NCBI GenBank assembly: GCA_015060695.1 | Contig: SUYA01000007.1 | Coordinates: forward strand, 62,001-126,000 | Length of the DNA: 64,000 nucleotides | Direction of reading: 5' to 3' | Source of the DNA: Mediterranea massiliensis | Lineage (GTDB): Bacteria > Bacteroidota > Bacteroidia > Bacteroidales > Bacteroidaceae | Shown: piece after piece, positions 1 to 8,992 of the stretch | Layout of the letters: each line of letters begins with the position of its first letter | Numbering within the stretch: position 1 is the stretch's first letter | Translations under genes and position numbers: made by a program | Notes under the pieces: model-generated | Told to the model about the DNA's origin: nothing | The model's input: only the letters and a program-made list of their open reading frames with translations | Databases searched by the model: none

Positions 1-387
1 GGTACTATCTACCAACACAATGCGCTGTGCACTATCGCTTATCCAAATAGAATCTGGAGTATGTACAAAGATAGCTCCCGGACGTCCCATGATAGCATTG
101 GGTCCCTCTTTTGCCAATGGCACAAGTGTGGTTTTATGGGTATTCAGATTGATGCAATCTAATGCTGAGGCACGGCGATTATATCCATACAATAGGTTTA
201 GTGAATCACACTGATAAGAAGCCGTTAAGCTATAGCTTTTCAAGTTTAGGAAATCTTCTTCTACAATAGTATCGGTTTTCTGCAGATAAGATATTTGGCG
301 CTGAGATTTTTTCTGCTCAGTTTCCTTACTTAATTGACATGAAACGAATAAGCAGGCGATAAACATTAAACAACAGAAGCTACGCAT
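1..387 (-). CDS. N-terminal part of an exported lipoprotein (possibly DUF4221-like)
   Basis: Reading the minus strand from the ATG at 387 gives an open frame of 129 codons that runs off the left edge, so only the N-terminus is present. It starts MRSFCCLMFIACLFVSCQLS, a signal peptide with a lipobox (FVSC, Cys17), so the product is probably anchored in the outer or inner membrane. The rest (for example GPNAIMGRPGAIFVHTPDSI) resembles the beta-propeller-like DUF4221 lipoproteins of Bacteroides, but this is from general appearance and could be wrong. A possible minus-strand -7 box (TATGTTTG) lies at 421-428. Lipoprotein call is fairly sure; family is tentative. Confidence 0.6.
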   Translation of the reverse strand, partial: MRSFCCLMFIACLFVSCQLSKETEQKKSQRQISYLQKTDTIVEEDFLNLKSYSLTASYQCDSLNLLYGYNRRASALDCINLNTHKTTLVPLAKEGPNAIMGRPGAIFVHTPDSIWISDSAQRIVLVDST

Positions 388-746
388 AAACTTTATTTTA
401 AGGACAATAATCTATATTTGCAAACATAATTTCTAACATTATAACCTTGGTATGAAAATAAGAATAAACGCCATAACCACGACTAAAAACCACTATTGCA
501 GTAAATTAAATTTAAAAATATATTTGCAAATATACGAAATAAATAACAAGACAAAATATTATCACTGTTTAAGGTAAATAAAACAACATAGTTTTTATTA
601 TTTTAAGTTTCGCAAGTAAAGCTGCATAGCTTTAGTAGTGCATATCATAGAGAAATGAATCTCTTTATGAGCCACTAAATAGTACTCAATCCTAAATAGA
701 GTGAGCAAAATAGATTGAAAATCGAAGGCTTTATTCATGTATATAA

Positions 747-840
747 TTTACCTATAGGTAGAAGAGCAACTACCTATAAGTAGTGAGCCAACTACCTATA
801 GGTAATCGACTAACTACCTATAGGTAATTGAATAACTTAA
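747..840 (-). repeat. Dispersed palindrome array, copy 1 (inverted)
   Basis: Four 10-bp cores start at 750, 772, 794 and 816, exactly 22 bp apart. Three are ACCTATAGGT; the second is ACCTATAAGT. Read on the minus strand, the whole element is almost identical to the copy at 50711-50803, including the 12-bp spacers AGTTAGTCGATT, AGTTGGCTCACT and AGTTGCTCTTCT, and the variant unit falls third, as in the other two copies. It sits between the 5' ends of two divergent genes. Confidence 0.9.
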
Positions 841-1083
841 TACGAATATTTTAAACACCTAATTATCAACAGATTACAAAACCACAACCTATACACCCAA
901 GCAACCGCAGTAAAACCATTTGCAGGCCAACTAAATGTAACGCACACCAAATAAAGAGAGAGGCGTTTTCTATGACCTTCGATTATCTTTCAAAAAAAGT
1001 AACCCATGCAGATAACAAAACTCAAATAATCAATATTCCCAAAACAATATTCCTATCGCTTTATTTTTTTGATATTTTTTTGC

Positions 1084-1091
1084 TATATTTG
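1084..1091 (+). promoter_or_regulatory. -7 promoter element of prmA
   Basis: TATATTTG fits the Bacteroides TAnnTTTG -7 box and ends 22 bases before the prmA ATG at 1114. No convincing -33 TTTG at the right spacing was found; the only nearby one is 12 bp away. Confidence 0.45.
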
Positions 1092-1113
1092 CTCAACTTA
1101 ATTGCATAAAGAC

Positions 1114-1959
1114 ATGAAATATTTAGAATTTTCTTTTCATACAGAACCTAATAGTGAAGTAGTAAATGACGTATTAGCCGCCGTATTAGCAGATGTTGGC
1201 TTCGAAAGTTTTGTAGAGCAACCTAATGGATTACAGGCTTATATACAACAAGAACTCTACAACAAAGAGGATGTAAAAACAGCAATTGACGAGTTCCCCC
1301 TACCCGATGTACAAATCGAATATAATTTTATAGAAGCTGAAGATAAGGATTGGAATGAAGAATGGGAAAAAAATTTCTTTCAACCCATCGTCATTGACAA
1401 CCGATGTTGCATCCACAGCACTTTCCATAAAGATACACCAAAAGCAGAATACGACATCGTAATCAATCCACAAATGGCCTTTGGTACAGGTCATCATGAA
1501 ACCACCAGTCTTGTTATTGCCGAATTGCTAGAGAGTGACCTAAAAGAGAAAACAGTACTCGACATGGGATGCGGCACCTCTATCCTGGCCATCCTTGCTA
1601 AAATGTGTGGTGCACACTCCTGCATAGCCATCGACATTGACGACTGGTGCGTACGAAACTCTATGGAAAACATCGAATTGAACAGATTAGACAACATTAA
1701 AGTCCACTTAGGAGATGCCTCTACCCTAACAGACAAAGGCCCATTTGATGTAGTAATTGCTAACATCAACCGCAATATCTTATTGGCCGACATGCGCCAC
1801 TATGTAGCTCGTATGAACCCCAATGCCACTCTACTAATGAGTGGTTTCTATGTAGACGATATTCCCTTGATACAAGCCGAAGCAGAACGTCTCGGTCTCA
1901 GCTTTGTGCATTACCACGAAAAGAATCGTTGGGCTGTAGTTAAATTTAAACGTAATTAA
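1114..1959 (+). CDS. prmA: Ribosomal protein L11 methyltransferase
   Basis: SAM-dependent enzyme that trimethylates ribosomal protein L11 in the cytoplasm. The 281-residue product has the PrmA substrate loop MAFGTGHHETT near residues 121-131 and the SAM-binding motif VLDMGCGTS near 148-156, then the VIANINRNIL stretch that corresponds to the NPPF-like region of this family. The length fits PrmA. An in-frame TTG at 1102 would add four residues, but the ATG at 1114 gives the natural N-terminus MKYLEFSFH. It is followed after 33 bp by a lipoprotein gene on the same strand, which may be co-transcribed. Confidence 0.93.
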   Translation: MKYLEFSFHTEPNSEVVNDVLAAVLADVGFESFVEQPNGLQAYIQQELYNKEDVKTAIDEFPLPDVQIEYNFIEAEDKDWNEEWEKNFFQPIVIDNRCCIHSTFHKDTPKAEYDIVINPQMAFGTGHHETTSLVIAELLESDLKEKTVLDMGCGTSILAILAKMCGAHSCIAIDIDDWCVRNSMENIELNRLDNIKVHLGDASTLTDKGPFDVVIANINRNILLADMRHYVARMNPNATLLMSGFYVDDIPLIQAEAERLGLSFVHYHEKNRWAVVKFKRN

Positions 1960-1992
1960 AACATATAAACACCTAATTAAAATATAAAAATT

Positions 1993-3039
1993 ATGAAAAA
2001 GATTAATTGTTTTCTGAAATGCATTATCCTTACATTTGTAGGAGTAATTATTGCTTCTTGTTGTCAAACCGAAAGCAAAAATAGTTTCCCAACCAACAAA
2101 AAAGAGATTATGGATGCTTTTGTAGCAGGCACCCTCGACAAATCGTATGTACCAGCCGCCTTTTTCATCCATTTCCCAGGTAGCAATTCAAAAGTAGGAG
2201 AAGGAGCAGTAAAAAGCCACCTTAATTATTTATTGCAAACCAATGCCGACATTCTAAAAGTACAATTCGAGCAACGTCCAGACTACATCAAAGGACTTGA
2301 CAAGCAAGAGACTTGGGATAACATAGCCGAAATGCCCGAAGATTTCTACCGTCCCACTTTCGAAGTTGTAGAACAACTTCAAAAATATGTTGGCAAAGAC
2401 GTTTATATATTACCCACCATCTATTCACCATACCAAGTGGCTCGTCAATCACTTGGCGATGACAACATAGCCAAAGCAGCCGTAGAACGCCCCTCCGATT
2501 TGAAACGTGTATTAGGATATTACGCCAAAGCTTTAGAGTGGTACGTCAATGCTTGCAAAGAAATTGGCATAGAGGGATTTTACATGACTACACAAGGTGG
2601 AGAAATGAAATACTACCACATTCCAGGCTTCTTTGAAGAACAAATCAAACCTTTCGACCTCCAAATCATGAATCTTTGCCAGAAAGATTCTAAAATAACT
2701 ATTCTTCACATCTGCGATTGGGAAGGTACCTATGACGATTTAACCCGCTACTTAGATTATCCAGGCGATATTGTAAATACACCGTTAATACTAAATGGCA
2801 CTCCATTCAGCATCAGTGATGGTGAGAAGTTATTTAATCGCCCTGTTTTAGGAGGTTTAGACCGCAAAAAAGAGATTATCTTCGGGAACACAAACGATGT
2901 AGCAACGGCAGTTCGTAAGGCTATTGCCAATGGTCCTAAGGGCAGAACCATGATAGGTGCCGAATGTACTGTATCTGATGCTCCCATCGAAAACATCCAT
3001 ACCGCTATCTATACGGCTCACCACGCTGACATAGAATAA
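1993..3039 (+). CDS. Exported lipoprotein with uroporphyrinogen decarboxylase (URO-D/MtaA-like) fold
   Basis: 348 residues. The first 22 form a lipoprotein signal peptide (hydrophobic LTFVGVIIAS, lipobox Cys23), so the protein is predicted to be anchored outside the cytoplasm. The C-terminal half has features of the URO-D/methyltransferase family: a TILHICDWEG strand, a GGLDRK stretch, then FGNTNDVATAVRKAI and IGAECTVSD.PIENI, where URO-D proteins close the barrel. Cytoplasmic HemE would not carry a signal peptide, so a role in heme synthesis is unlikely. The substrate is unknown; methyl- or tetrapyrrole-related chemistry is only a guess. A strong hairpin follows at 3101-3144. Confidence 0.7.
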   Translation: MKKINCFLKCIILTFVGVIIASCCQTESKNSFPTNKKEIMDAFVAGTLDKSYVPAAFFIHFPGSNSKVGEGAVKSHLNYLLQTNADILKVQFEQRPDYIKGLDKQETWDNIAEMPEDFYRPTFEVVEQLQKYVGKDVYILPTIYSPYQVARQSLGDDNIAKAAVERPSDLKRVLGYYAKALEWYVNACKEIGIEGFYMTTQGGEMKYYHIPGFFEEQIKPFDLQIMNLCQKDSKITILHICDWEGTYDDLTRYLDYPGDIVNTPLILNGTPFSISDGEKLFNRPVLGGLDRKKEIIFGNTNDVATAVRKAIANGPKGRTMIGAECTVSDAPIENIHTAIYTAHHADIE

Positions 3040-3100
3040 TATAAGATTTTAATTAAATAATGACCAAACAATTAAGTTTGCATTATTAACAATATCTTCA

Positions 3101-3144
3101 AAATCCCCTTTCTACCCATTTCAAAAGAAATAGAAAGGGGATTT
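3101..3144. terminator. Bidirectional terminator between convergent genes
   Basis: Perfect 14-bp stem: AAATCCCCTTTCTA (3101-3114) pairs with TAGAAAGGGGATTT (3131-3144) across a 16-base loop. It lies between the URO-D-like lipoprotein gene (+) and the lysozyme gene (-), so it can serve both. Confidence 0.8.
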
Positions 3145-3223
3145 ATTATTCATAAAAACAAAATGAAAACAATTATCATTTTGCCATTATTAATACAAAT
3201 AAACAAGAAAGAGGATGTAAGAA

Positions 3224-4090
3224 TTAAGGCCGGTTCGGCACGGGTATAAGCAATGAATCAAACTGAGCTAAAGTTCCATTAAACACATTCAAATCAACCG
3301 ACTTATTAATGCCGGGCACTGTACCCACATCGGTATGTTGCCAAAAATGCCAAGGACCTTCATATCGAACTGAATCGACATAATAATGAGCTATCCAATA
3401 AGGATAGGTGCTGAAAGAAGAGATATTAAGATGGCGCTTCTTAAACTTATAAGAAGTATAAAGAATTGGTTTAACACCGTAATGGGCTTCTACACGATTT
3501 AACCAAACCTTAACGGCAGCTTGCAATTCTGCATTATTTTTATTACCTGTTATTTCGACATCAAGCACAGGAGGAAGATCACCGGGTTCTAAACGAACAG
3601 TACGAATAAAGAAATCGGCTTGCTTTATTGGATCTGTTTTGGGTTGGAAGTAATGATAAGCACCTCGCACAAAGCCATAATGACGAGCACTATCAAAATG
3701 TTGTGTAAAACGTTTATCTGCATAATCACCACCTTCAGTAGCTTTTAAGAAAATAAAACGCAAAGGAAATAGTTCGTCATTACGCGAATCGGAGAGTTGT
3801 TTCCAATCAATAGCACCTTGATGATGGGATATATCAATGCCATGCACATCGAAATCAGCAGGTAAGCAGACACCATAACCTTTGTATCCATAACAAGGTT
3901 TCCAACGATAAGCATAGGGACGCACGAAAAACCAATAGAATACCATCGAAAAACAAACAGCAATGAGCAAGGCTAACAGATTTCGTTGCCATATAGACAT
4001 AGTGCGTAGCGGTTTCTTCGATTTGCGAGTACGAGCCGCAGTGCATTTCTTAACAGTTGCAGTGCTTTTCTTTTGCTGTATTTTCGACAT
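3224..4090 (-). CDS. Membrane-anchored glycoside hydrolase family 25 (lysozyme-type muramidase)
   Basis: 288 residues. A lysine/arginine-rich N-terminus is followed by one membrane helix (about 38-56), then a GH25 domain from about residue 83: HGIDISHHQG.IDW with the first conserved Asp (D86), KATEGGDYAD, and the catalytic DxE pair in PVLDVE (D177, E179). The end has the FWQHTDVGTVPGI and VDLNVFNG motifs. GH25 enzymes cut the beta-1,4 bond between MurNAc and GlcNAc in peptidoglycan; here the topology (N-terminus in, enzyme in the periplasm) suggests a role in wall turnover. It is downstream of pfp on the same strand but about 100 bp away, so probably separately expressed. Confidence 0.9.
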   Translation of the reverse strand: MSKIQQKKSTATVKKCTAARTRKSKKPLRTMSIWQRNLLALLIAVCFSMVFYWFFVRPYAYRWKPCYGYKGYGVCLPADFDVHGIDISHHQGAIDWKQLSDSRNDELFPLRFIFLKATEGGDYADKRFTQHFDSARHYGFVRGAYHYFQPKTDPIKQADFFIRTVRLEPGDLPPVLDVEITGNKNNAELQAAVKVWLNRVEAHYGVKPILYTSYKFKKRHLNISSFSTYPYWIAHYYVDSVRYEGPWHFWQHTDVGTVPGINKSVDLNVFNGTLAQFDSLLIPVPNRP

Positions 4091-4191
4091 AGATTTTAAG
4101 TTGCTAAAGAAGTAATAGACGCAGACGACACCGATTTGTCAAATATCATCCGTGCGCCTGCGTCTCTTAATCCTAATTGAAGTTCCTTTTT

Positions 4192-5838
4192 TTATTTAAT
4201 TTGCTCCAATTGTAAAGTCTTAGTTGGTTGATCACATACTTCAGTTGGACCAAAGTATTGGATAGGACCAGGATAAACATAAGCAGTTTCCTTAGCCCAT
4301 GTTTCACGTTGAGCAGCAAATGCTTTGAACGGAGCACCATCGAGCTTAACCAATGCTTTTTGGATAACCGGCTTCATTTCGCCATGACGACGTTCCATGT
4401 TCATCATCATAGTGATGGGCACACCACCGGCAATCCATTCAGCTGCTGGAGCAGTAGTGTTACGTACAGAAGACATATAACCAGTCTTGCCATTGCCAAT
4501 GAGGGCAGCAGCTGTATAACCGAGTGAGTAGCAGTAGTCAGCATCGAAGTTAGATGGAGCAGCGCAACGACCTTCATAGCCGAAGAAGTGGTGTTGAGCA
4601 GCAAATTTGCCTACAAACTTACCTTCTTCCTTCCATTGTGCTAACTTAGTACCTACCATTTCAGACAACAATTTTTCTGTTTCAATCAATGACACTTGTA
4701 CATTTCCGTGTGGGTCACGATCAAGAGTAAGCTGACGAGCAACACCTTCTGGAAGGCTTGCATAGATAGCTGAATTTTCAGGAGTAAGTTTACGGATAAT
4801 ATAATCACGTTGAGCTGATTTCTTAATTTGAGCAAACTCTTCGGCATTGTGTGCCAAGAAATCGTTCAATTCAGCAATCAAGCGTTTCATTGCAGGAATA
4901 AACTCAACCAATCCTTCAGGAATCAATACAGTACCAAAATTATTACCTTCTGTGGCACGATCTGCTACCACTTGGGCAATATAAGTAACGATTTCATCCA
5001 ATGACATATCTTTCGCCTCTACTTCTTCAGAAACGATACAAATATTAGGTTGCACTTGAAGAGCACATTCCAAAGCGATGTGTGATGCTGAACGACCCAT
5101 CAATTTAATGAAGTGCCAGTATTTGCGAGCAGAATTACAGTCGCGTTGAATGTTACCGATTACTTCAGAGTAAGTCTTACAAGCTGTATCGAAACCAAAC
5201 GAAGTTTCAATCATATCGTTCTTCAAGTCACCATCAATAGTCTTGGGACAACCGATAACTTGTACGCCATATTGCTTAGCTGCATAATATTCAGCCAATA
5301 CACAAGCGTTTGTATTAGAGTCGTCACCACCAATGATTACCAATGCCTTGATGCCAAGTTCTTTCAAGATTTCATAACCCTTTTCAAATTGTTCTTCCTT
5401 TTCAAGCTTAGTACGGCCAGAACCAATGATATCAAAACCACCTGTATTGCGGTATTCGTCAACGATCTCAGCAGTAAGTTCCATGTAGTTATGGTCAACC
5501 AAACCACCAGGACCCAAAATAAAACCATAAAGTTTGCTTTCTGGATTCAATTTCTTAATACCATCAAAGACACCTGAAATCACATTGTGACCACCAGGAG
5601 CCTGACCACCTGAAAGGATTACGCCCACATTCATAGCAGGAAAATCTACTGACTCGTCAGTAGCCTCGAACTTAATGAGAGGCATGCCATAAGTATTAGG
5701 AAACAATTTTTCAATATCTTCCTGATCGGCTACTGATTGAGTAGTAGCACCGGCAACAGCCTTTACATTACCCTTCAATGCCTTGGGAAGTTTGGGCTGG
5801 TAGGCAGCCCGCGCAATTTGCAATGCACTTTTTGTCAT
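4192..5838 (-). CDS. pfp: Diphosphate--fructose-6-phosphate 1-phosphotransferase (PPi-PFK)
   Basis: 548 residues, the long form of the PFK family. The GGQAPGG loop (77-83), the GGDDSN motif (170-175, where ATP enzymes have GGDGS) and [11 protein letters not shown] (198-208, with the catalytic Asp) identify the PPi-dependent type. The enzyme catalyses the reversible phosphorylation of fructose 6-phosphate with pyrophosphate, a normal glycolytic step in Bacteroides. The MGR motif ([12 protein letters not shown]) supports sugar binding. It is flanked by 100-bp gaps, so it is probably monocistronic. Confidence 0.95.
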   Translation of the reverse strand: MTKSALQIARAAYQPKLPKALKGNVKAVAGATTQSVADQEDIEKLFPNTYGMPLIKFEATDESVDFPAMNVGVILSGGQAPGGHNVISGVFDGIKKLNPESKLYGFILGPGGLVDHNYMELTAEIVDEYRNTGGFDIIGSGRTKLEKEEQFEKGYEILKELGIKALVIIGGDDSNTNACVLAEYYAAKQYGVQVIGCPKTIDGDLKNDMIETSFGFDTACKTYSEVIGNIQRDCNSARKYWHFIKLMGRSASHIALECALQVQPNICIVSEEVEAKDMSLDEIVTYIAQVVADRATEGNNFGTVLIPEGLVEFIPAMKRLIAELNDFLAHNAEEFAQIKKSAQRDYIIRKLTPENSAIYASLPEGVARQLTLDRDPHGNVQVSLIETEKLLSEMVGTKLAQWKEEGKFVGKFAAQHHFFGYEGRCAAPSNFDADYCYSLGYTAAALIGNGKTGYMSSVRNTTAPAAEWIAGGVPITMMMNMERRHGEMKPVIQKALVKLDGAPFKAFAAQRETWAKETAYVYPGPIQYFGPTEVCDQPTKTLQLEQIK

Positions 5839-5935
5839 TTCTTATTTATTTAAAGGTGAATGAATATTTGTCATATAAAGCGGGTACAAATTTCGTATTT
5901 TTTTCTGAGATATGAAAGAAGGAACTTTAAAAAAT

Positions 5936-6343
5936 CTACATCTTCTTAATTTGACATTGGCAACCTTTCAAAACAGTCAAGCATTTATCTATATCGTTGG
6001 GACGAATAACTACGTTAGCTTGATTTCCATCAGCAAAAGCATACATATATTCAATAAAAATATTTTTTTCTGCCAATTCTTCGAGAATAGTAGAAAGAGA
6101 ACCAGCTACATTGGGGCAAGAAATACACACCACATCCGTAAGCATCACGGCAAAATTCTCGGCACGGAGGATTTCCACAGCCTTATCTACCTCACTAACA
6201 ATGAGGCGCAAGATACCGAAGTCGGTAGTTTCTGCCATGCTGAATGCATGCATGTTAATACTATGCTTACCTAATATTTTGGTCACTTCATTGATGCGAC
6301 CAGTCTTGTTTTCTAAAAAAACTGATAATTGTTTTATTGTCAT
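5936..6343 (-). CDS. Double ACT-domain protein
   Basis: 135 residues made of two ACT modules: KQLSVFLENKTGRINEVTKIL at the start and a second, DVVCISCPNVAGSLSTILEEL, from about residue 70. ACT domains bind amino acids as regulatory modules. This is the last gene of a minus-strand unit (nitrilase, iorA, iorB, aminotransferase, paaK), so it likely senses an amino acid linked to that pathway, for example phenylalanine or a branched-chain amino acid. The ligand cannot be read from the sequence. The gap to paaK is only 16 bp. Confidence 0.85.
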   Translation of the reverse strand: MTIKQLSVFLENKTGRINEVTKILGKHSINMHAFSMAETTDFGILRLIVSEVDKAVEILRAENFAVMLTDVVCISCPNVAGSLSTILEELAEKNIFIEYMYAFADGNQANVVIRPNDIDKCLTVLKGCQCQIKKM

Positions 6344-6359
6344 ATCGTATCAGATTTAA

Positions 6360-7661
6360 TTATTTCAAGATTCGTTTATCTATCACATGCTTGCCCTTGC
6401 CTTGGCTTCGTTCAATGCTATTGGGCTCCATCAGTTTCACATCGGCACTGATGGATAATACGCTCTTCAGACGGTCAGCCAGTTGCTTCTTCATGGCCAA
6501 CATGCGGCCGATATCGTCGCTAAAGTAGTCACGACGCACTTCTACTTGTACTTGAAGTGTATCGAGATTCTTTATGCGGTCAACTACCAGCATGTATTGT
6601 GGCTCGAATTCGGGCATTTCGAGGATAACGCTTTCTACTTGAGATGGGAAGACATTGATTCCACGAATGATAAGCATATCGTCGCTTCTACCAACAATGC
6701 GTCCCATCTTCACGGCCGTACGTCCACAAGGACACGGATCGTTGTAGAGGGTACAGAGGTCTTTTGTGCGGTAGCGCAACACCGGCATCCCCTCTTTGGT
6801 GAGTGTTGTAAACACCAATTCGCCTTGTTGACCATAGGGTAGTTGCTCAAGGGTTTCGGGATTGATGATTTCGGGATAGAAATGATCTTCGCAAATGTGT
6901 GAGCCATTTTGCTCTTGACATTCATAAGATACACCAGGCCCCATAACCTCGCTCAAACCGTAAATGTTGTAGCCCTTCAGACCGAGACGCTCTTCAATCT
7001 CCTTACGCATGTTTTCTGTCCAAGGCTCTGCACCGAAAGCACCTATGCGGAGACCGATGTCATCCTTGGTTAATCCCATCTTTTCGAGAGTTTCGGCCAA
7101 GTAAAGGGCATAGGATGGGGTACAAGCGATACCTGAAATCTTCAAATCTCGGATAAGCCTGATATGCTTCTCTGTATTGCCGGTAGAGGTGGGGATAACC
7201 GTAGCACCAAGGTTTTCAACGCCATAGTGTGCTCCAAGCCCACCTGTAAAAAGACCATAACCATAGGCAACAGAGAAAGTGTCGTCACGACGTACACCAT
7301 AAGCGGTGAGGCAACGAGCCATTACTTCTGACCATACCGAGAGGTCTTTACGGGTGTAGCCTACAATGGTGGGATTGCCGGTAGTGCCGGAAGATGCGTG
7401 TACGCGAACAATTTCCGACTGGTTGGCGGCTTGCAAACCGTAAGGATAGTTGTCGCGTAAGTCTTGCTTTGTGGTGAAAGGTAGCTTTACAATATCATCA
7501 ATACTTTTAATGTCTTCGGGAGACAAATCCATCGCTTGCATCTTGTTGCGATAGAAAGGGACATTGTGGTAAACATAAGCCACTAATTTTTGCAGGCGCT
7601 TGCCTTGAAGTGCACGCATCTCGTCCCTGCTCATACATTCTTTGTTAGGATTCCAAATCAT
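6360..7661 (-). CDS. paaK: Phenylacetate--CoA ligase
   Basis: 433 residues, the usual length of PaaK. The AMP-binding P-loop HASSGTTGNPTIVGY lies near residues 89-103; YGLSEVMGPGVSYEC and the C-terminal YRTKDLCTL...GR..GRSDDMLIIRG follow in the order seen in this adenylate-forming family. The reaction is aryl acid + ATP + CoA giving aryl-CoA + AMP + PPi. Next to indolepyruvate oxidoreductase and an aminotransferase, it most likely links arylacetates to aryl pyruvates and aromatic amino acids rather than to aerobic phenylacetate breakdown, since no paa oxygenase genes are present here. Confidence 0.93.
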   Translation of the reverse strand: MIWNPNKECMSRDEMRALQGKRLQKLVAYVYHNVPFYRNKMQAMDLSPEDIKSIDDIVKLPFTTKQDLRDNYPYGLQAANQSEIVRVHASSGTTGNPTIVGYTRKDLSVWSEVMARCLTAYGVRRDDTFSVAYGYGLFTGGLGAHYGVENLGATVIPTSTGNTEKHIRLIRDLKISGIACTPSYALYLAETLEKMGLTKDDIGLRIGAFGAEPWTENMRKEIEERLGLKGYNIYGLSEVMGPGVSYECQEQNGSHICEDHFYPEIINPETLEQLPYGQQGELVFTTLTKEGMPVLRYRTKDLCTLYNDPCPCGRTAVKMGRIVGRSDDMLIIRGINVFPSQVESVILEMPEFEPQYMLVVDRIKNLDTLQVQVEVRRDYFSDDIGRMLAMKKQLADRLKSVLSISADVKLMEPNSIERSQGKGKHVIDKRILK

Positions 7662-7678
7662 AGTATATGTATTTATTA

Positions 7679-8992
7679 TTATAGTGTCGGGTGATCTTCG
7701 TGGAAGGCTTTCATTCGTTCTTCCATTACTTCATATAACTCATCTCGCATACGAGAAGTACAAGCGCGAACTCCTTGCTGTTCGCTTCCGGTGGTAGATA
7801 GGTTGATACTGCTTACCCCATAATAGAGTAACTCTTTCAATAAATCGCCACCAGACAGATTGCCATAGCCGATGGTGAAGAAGAAACCATCACCCACGAC
7901 TTGTGTCGCGTCGTAGTCGTAGACAATGTGGAAACCATTGTCGGTAAATATTTTCTTCATCTTCTTAGCACGATGTGCATATTCGCGTGTGTCCTCCACG
8001 AAGTTGATTTTTCCTTCAGTAGAGAGACGAAGCATTTCGGCATATGCGTACTGTGTAGAAGCAGTACATCCCGAGGTAATCATGTAAAGAATGGATGCAA
8101 TGAGCGTTTGACCAAATACGCCTGCATCTTTGTAGCGTTCGGCCAAAGCAGGGAAGTGACGGTCGAACAATTTATCGCTTATACAAGTTAAAGCCATGCG
8201 TTGTCCTGCATAACTGAATATCTTTGATGACGAAAGCATGAGGATATAATTGTCGGTATATTTTGCTACGGTAGGTGCATATGGCGGCTCAAAAGGATGC
8301 CCCATGTCACGGCGAAAATCCATACAAAAGTAAGCCAAATCTTCCATTACTATAACATCGTGCTTGGTGGCCAGTTCACCGATAATGGCCAACTCTTCCT
8401 CTTCCAAGCATATCCACGCCGGATTATTCGGATTGGAGTAGATGATAGCAGCAATATCACCTCCTGCAAGCATTTCTTCCAACTTGCCGCGGAGAGCTTC
8501 ACCACGATACTGGTAGATGTCGAACTCTACCCAATCGGCGCCAATGATACGAAGTTGCGACTTCTGAATAGGGAATCCCGGGTCGATGAAGAGTACCTTG
8601 TTTTTGCCTGGTGTGCGTTGTGTGCATGCAATGAACGAGCCATATGAACCGGCCACACTTCCAACGGTAGGCACGCATGCACGGGGTGAGATGTCTATGT
8701 CAAGAAATGCTTTTACAAAGCGCGAAGCTTCTTGCTTCAATTCTGGTACTCCGGCAGCGGCTGGATATTGAGAACCCACACCGCGATCGAGTGCAGCTTT
8801 CTCAGCTTCCACGCCCATCTGGTTTACGGGTAATCCCGGTGAACCTTGATCCATGCGGATGAAAGGGATACCGGTTTCTTTTTCTAAATATTGTGCCACC
8901 AGCAACACTTCGCCGATGGTGGCTCTCGAAAGGTCTGCCACCTTGCATTCGGCAGCAGCCTTACTTACTAATTCTTCGCTGAATATTTTCAT
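7679..8992 (-). CDS. PLP-dependent aminotransferase, class I/II
   Basis: 437 residues with fold-type I features: YSNPNNPAW near residue 190 (substrate-binding Asn), MEDLAYFCMDF, and SSSKIFSYAGQRMAL with the PLP-binding Lys near residue 258. The start ATG overlaps the iorB stop by four bases (8989-8992), showing translational coupling. Given the neighbours, an aromatic-type transaminase making or using aryl pyruvates is the likely role; substrate specificity is inferred from context only. Confidence 0.88.
   Translation of the reverse strand: MKIFSEELVSKAAAECKVADLSRATIGEVLLVAQYLEKETGIPFIRMDQGSPGLPVNQMGVEAEKAALDRGVGSQYPAAAGVPELKQEASRFVKAFLDIDISPRACVPTVGSVAGSYGSFIACTQRTPGKNKVLFIDPGFPIQKSQLRIIGADWVEFDIYQYRGEALRGKLEEMLAGGDIAAIIYSNPNNPAWICLEEEELAIIGELATKHDVIVMEDLAYFCMDFRRDMGHPFEPPYAPTVAKYTDNYILMLSSSKIFSYAGQRMALTCISDKLFDRHFPALAERYKDAGVFGQTLIASILYMITSGCTASTQYAYAEMLRLSTEGKINFVEDTREYAHRAKKMKKIFTDNGFHIVYDYDATQVVGDGFFFTIGYGNLSGGDLLKELLYYGVSSINLSTTGSEQQGVRACTSRMRDELYEVMEERMKAFHEDHPTL

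Larger units (their letters stand above)
388..1113. other. Gene-free divergent intergenic region
   Basis: About 725 bases between two divergent genes. No open frame with coding character was found. It is A+T-rich and holds a copy of the 22-bp-period palindrome array (747-840), a small hairpin (TAAAGCT-GCAT-AGCTTTA at 617-634), and the prmA -7 box near its right end. Nothing else recognisable was seen. Confidence 0.6.

Noticed and set aside
20..214. 64-codon plus-strand frame at the left edge
   Set aside because: It is antisense to the lipoprotein gene at 1-387, which has a signal peptide and better codon use.
617..634. Hairpin TAAAGCT-GCAT-AGCTTTA in the first intergenic region as a terminator
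   Set aside because: Seven-base stem with no T run and no gene ending nearby.
747..840. CRISPR-like array (four repeats, 22-bp spacing)
   Set aside because: Cores are only 10 bp, spacers are 12 bp and conserved between distant copies, and there are no cas genes. It is a dispersed palindrome element, not a CRISPR.
4117..4165. Hairpin AGACGCAG/CTGCGTCT between pfp and the GH25 gene as a terminator
   Set aside because: The loop is 33 bases and no T run follows on the pfp side, so it is too weak to call.
5113..5577. 154-codon open frame on the plus strand inside pfp
   Set aside because: It lies antisense to well-conserved pfp motifs, so it is a shadow of that gene.
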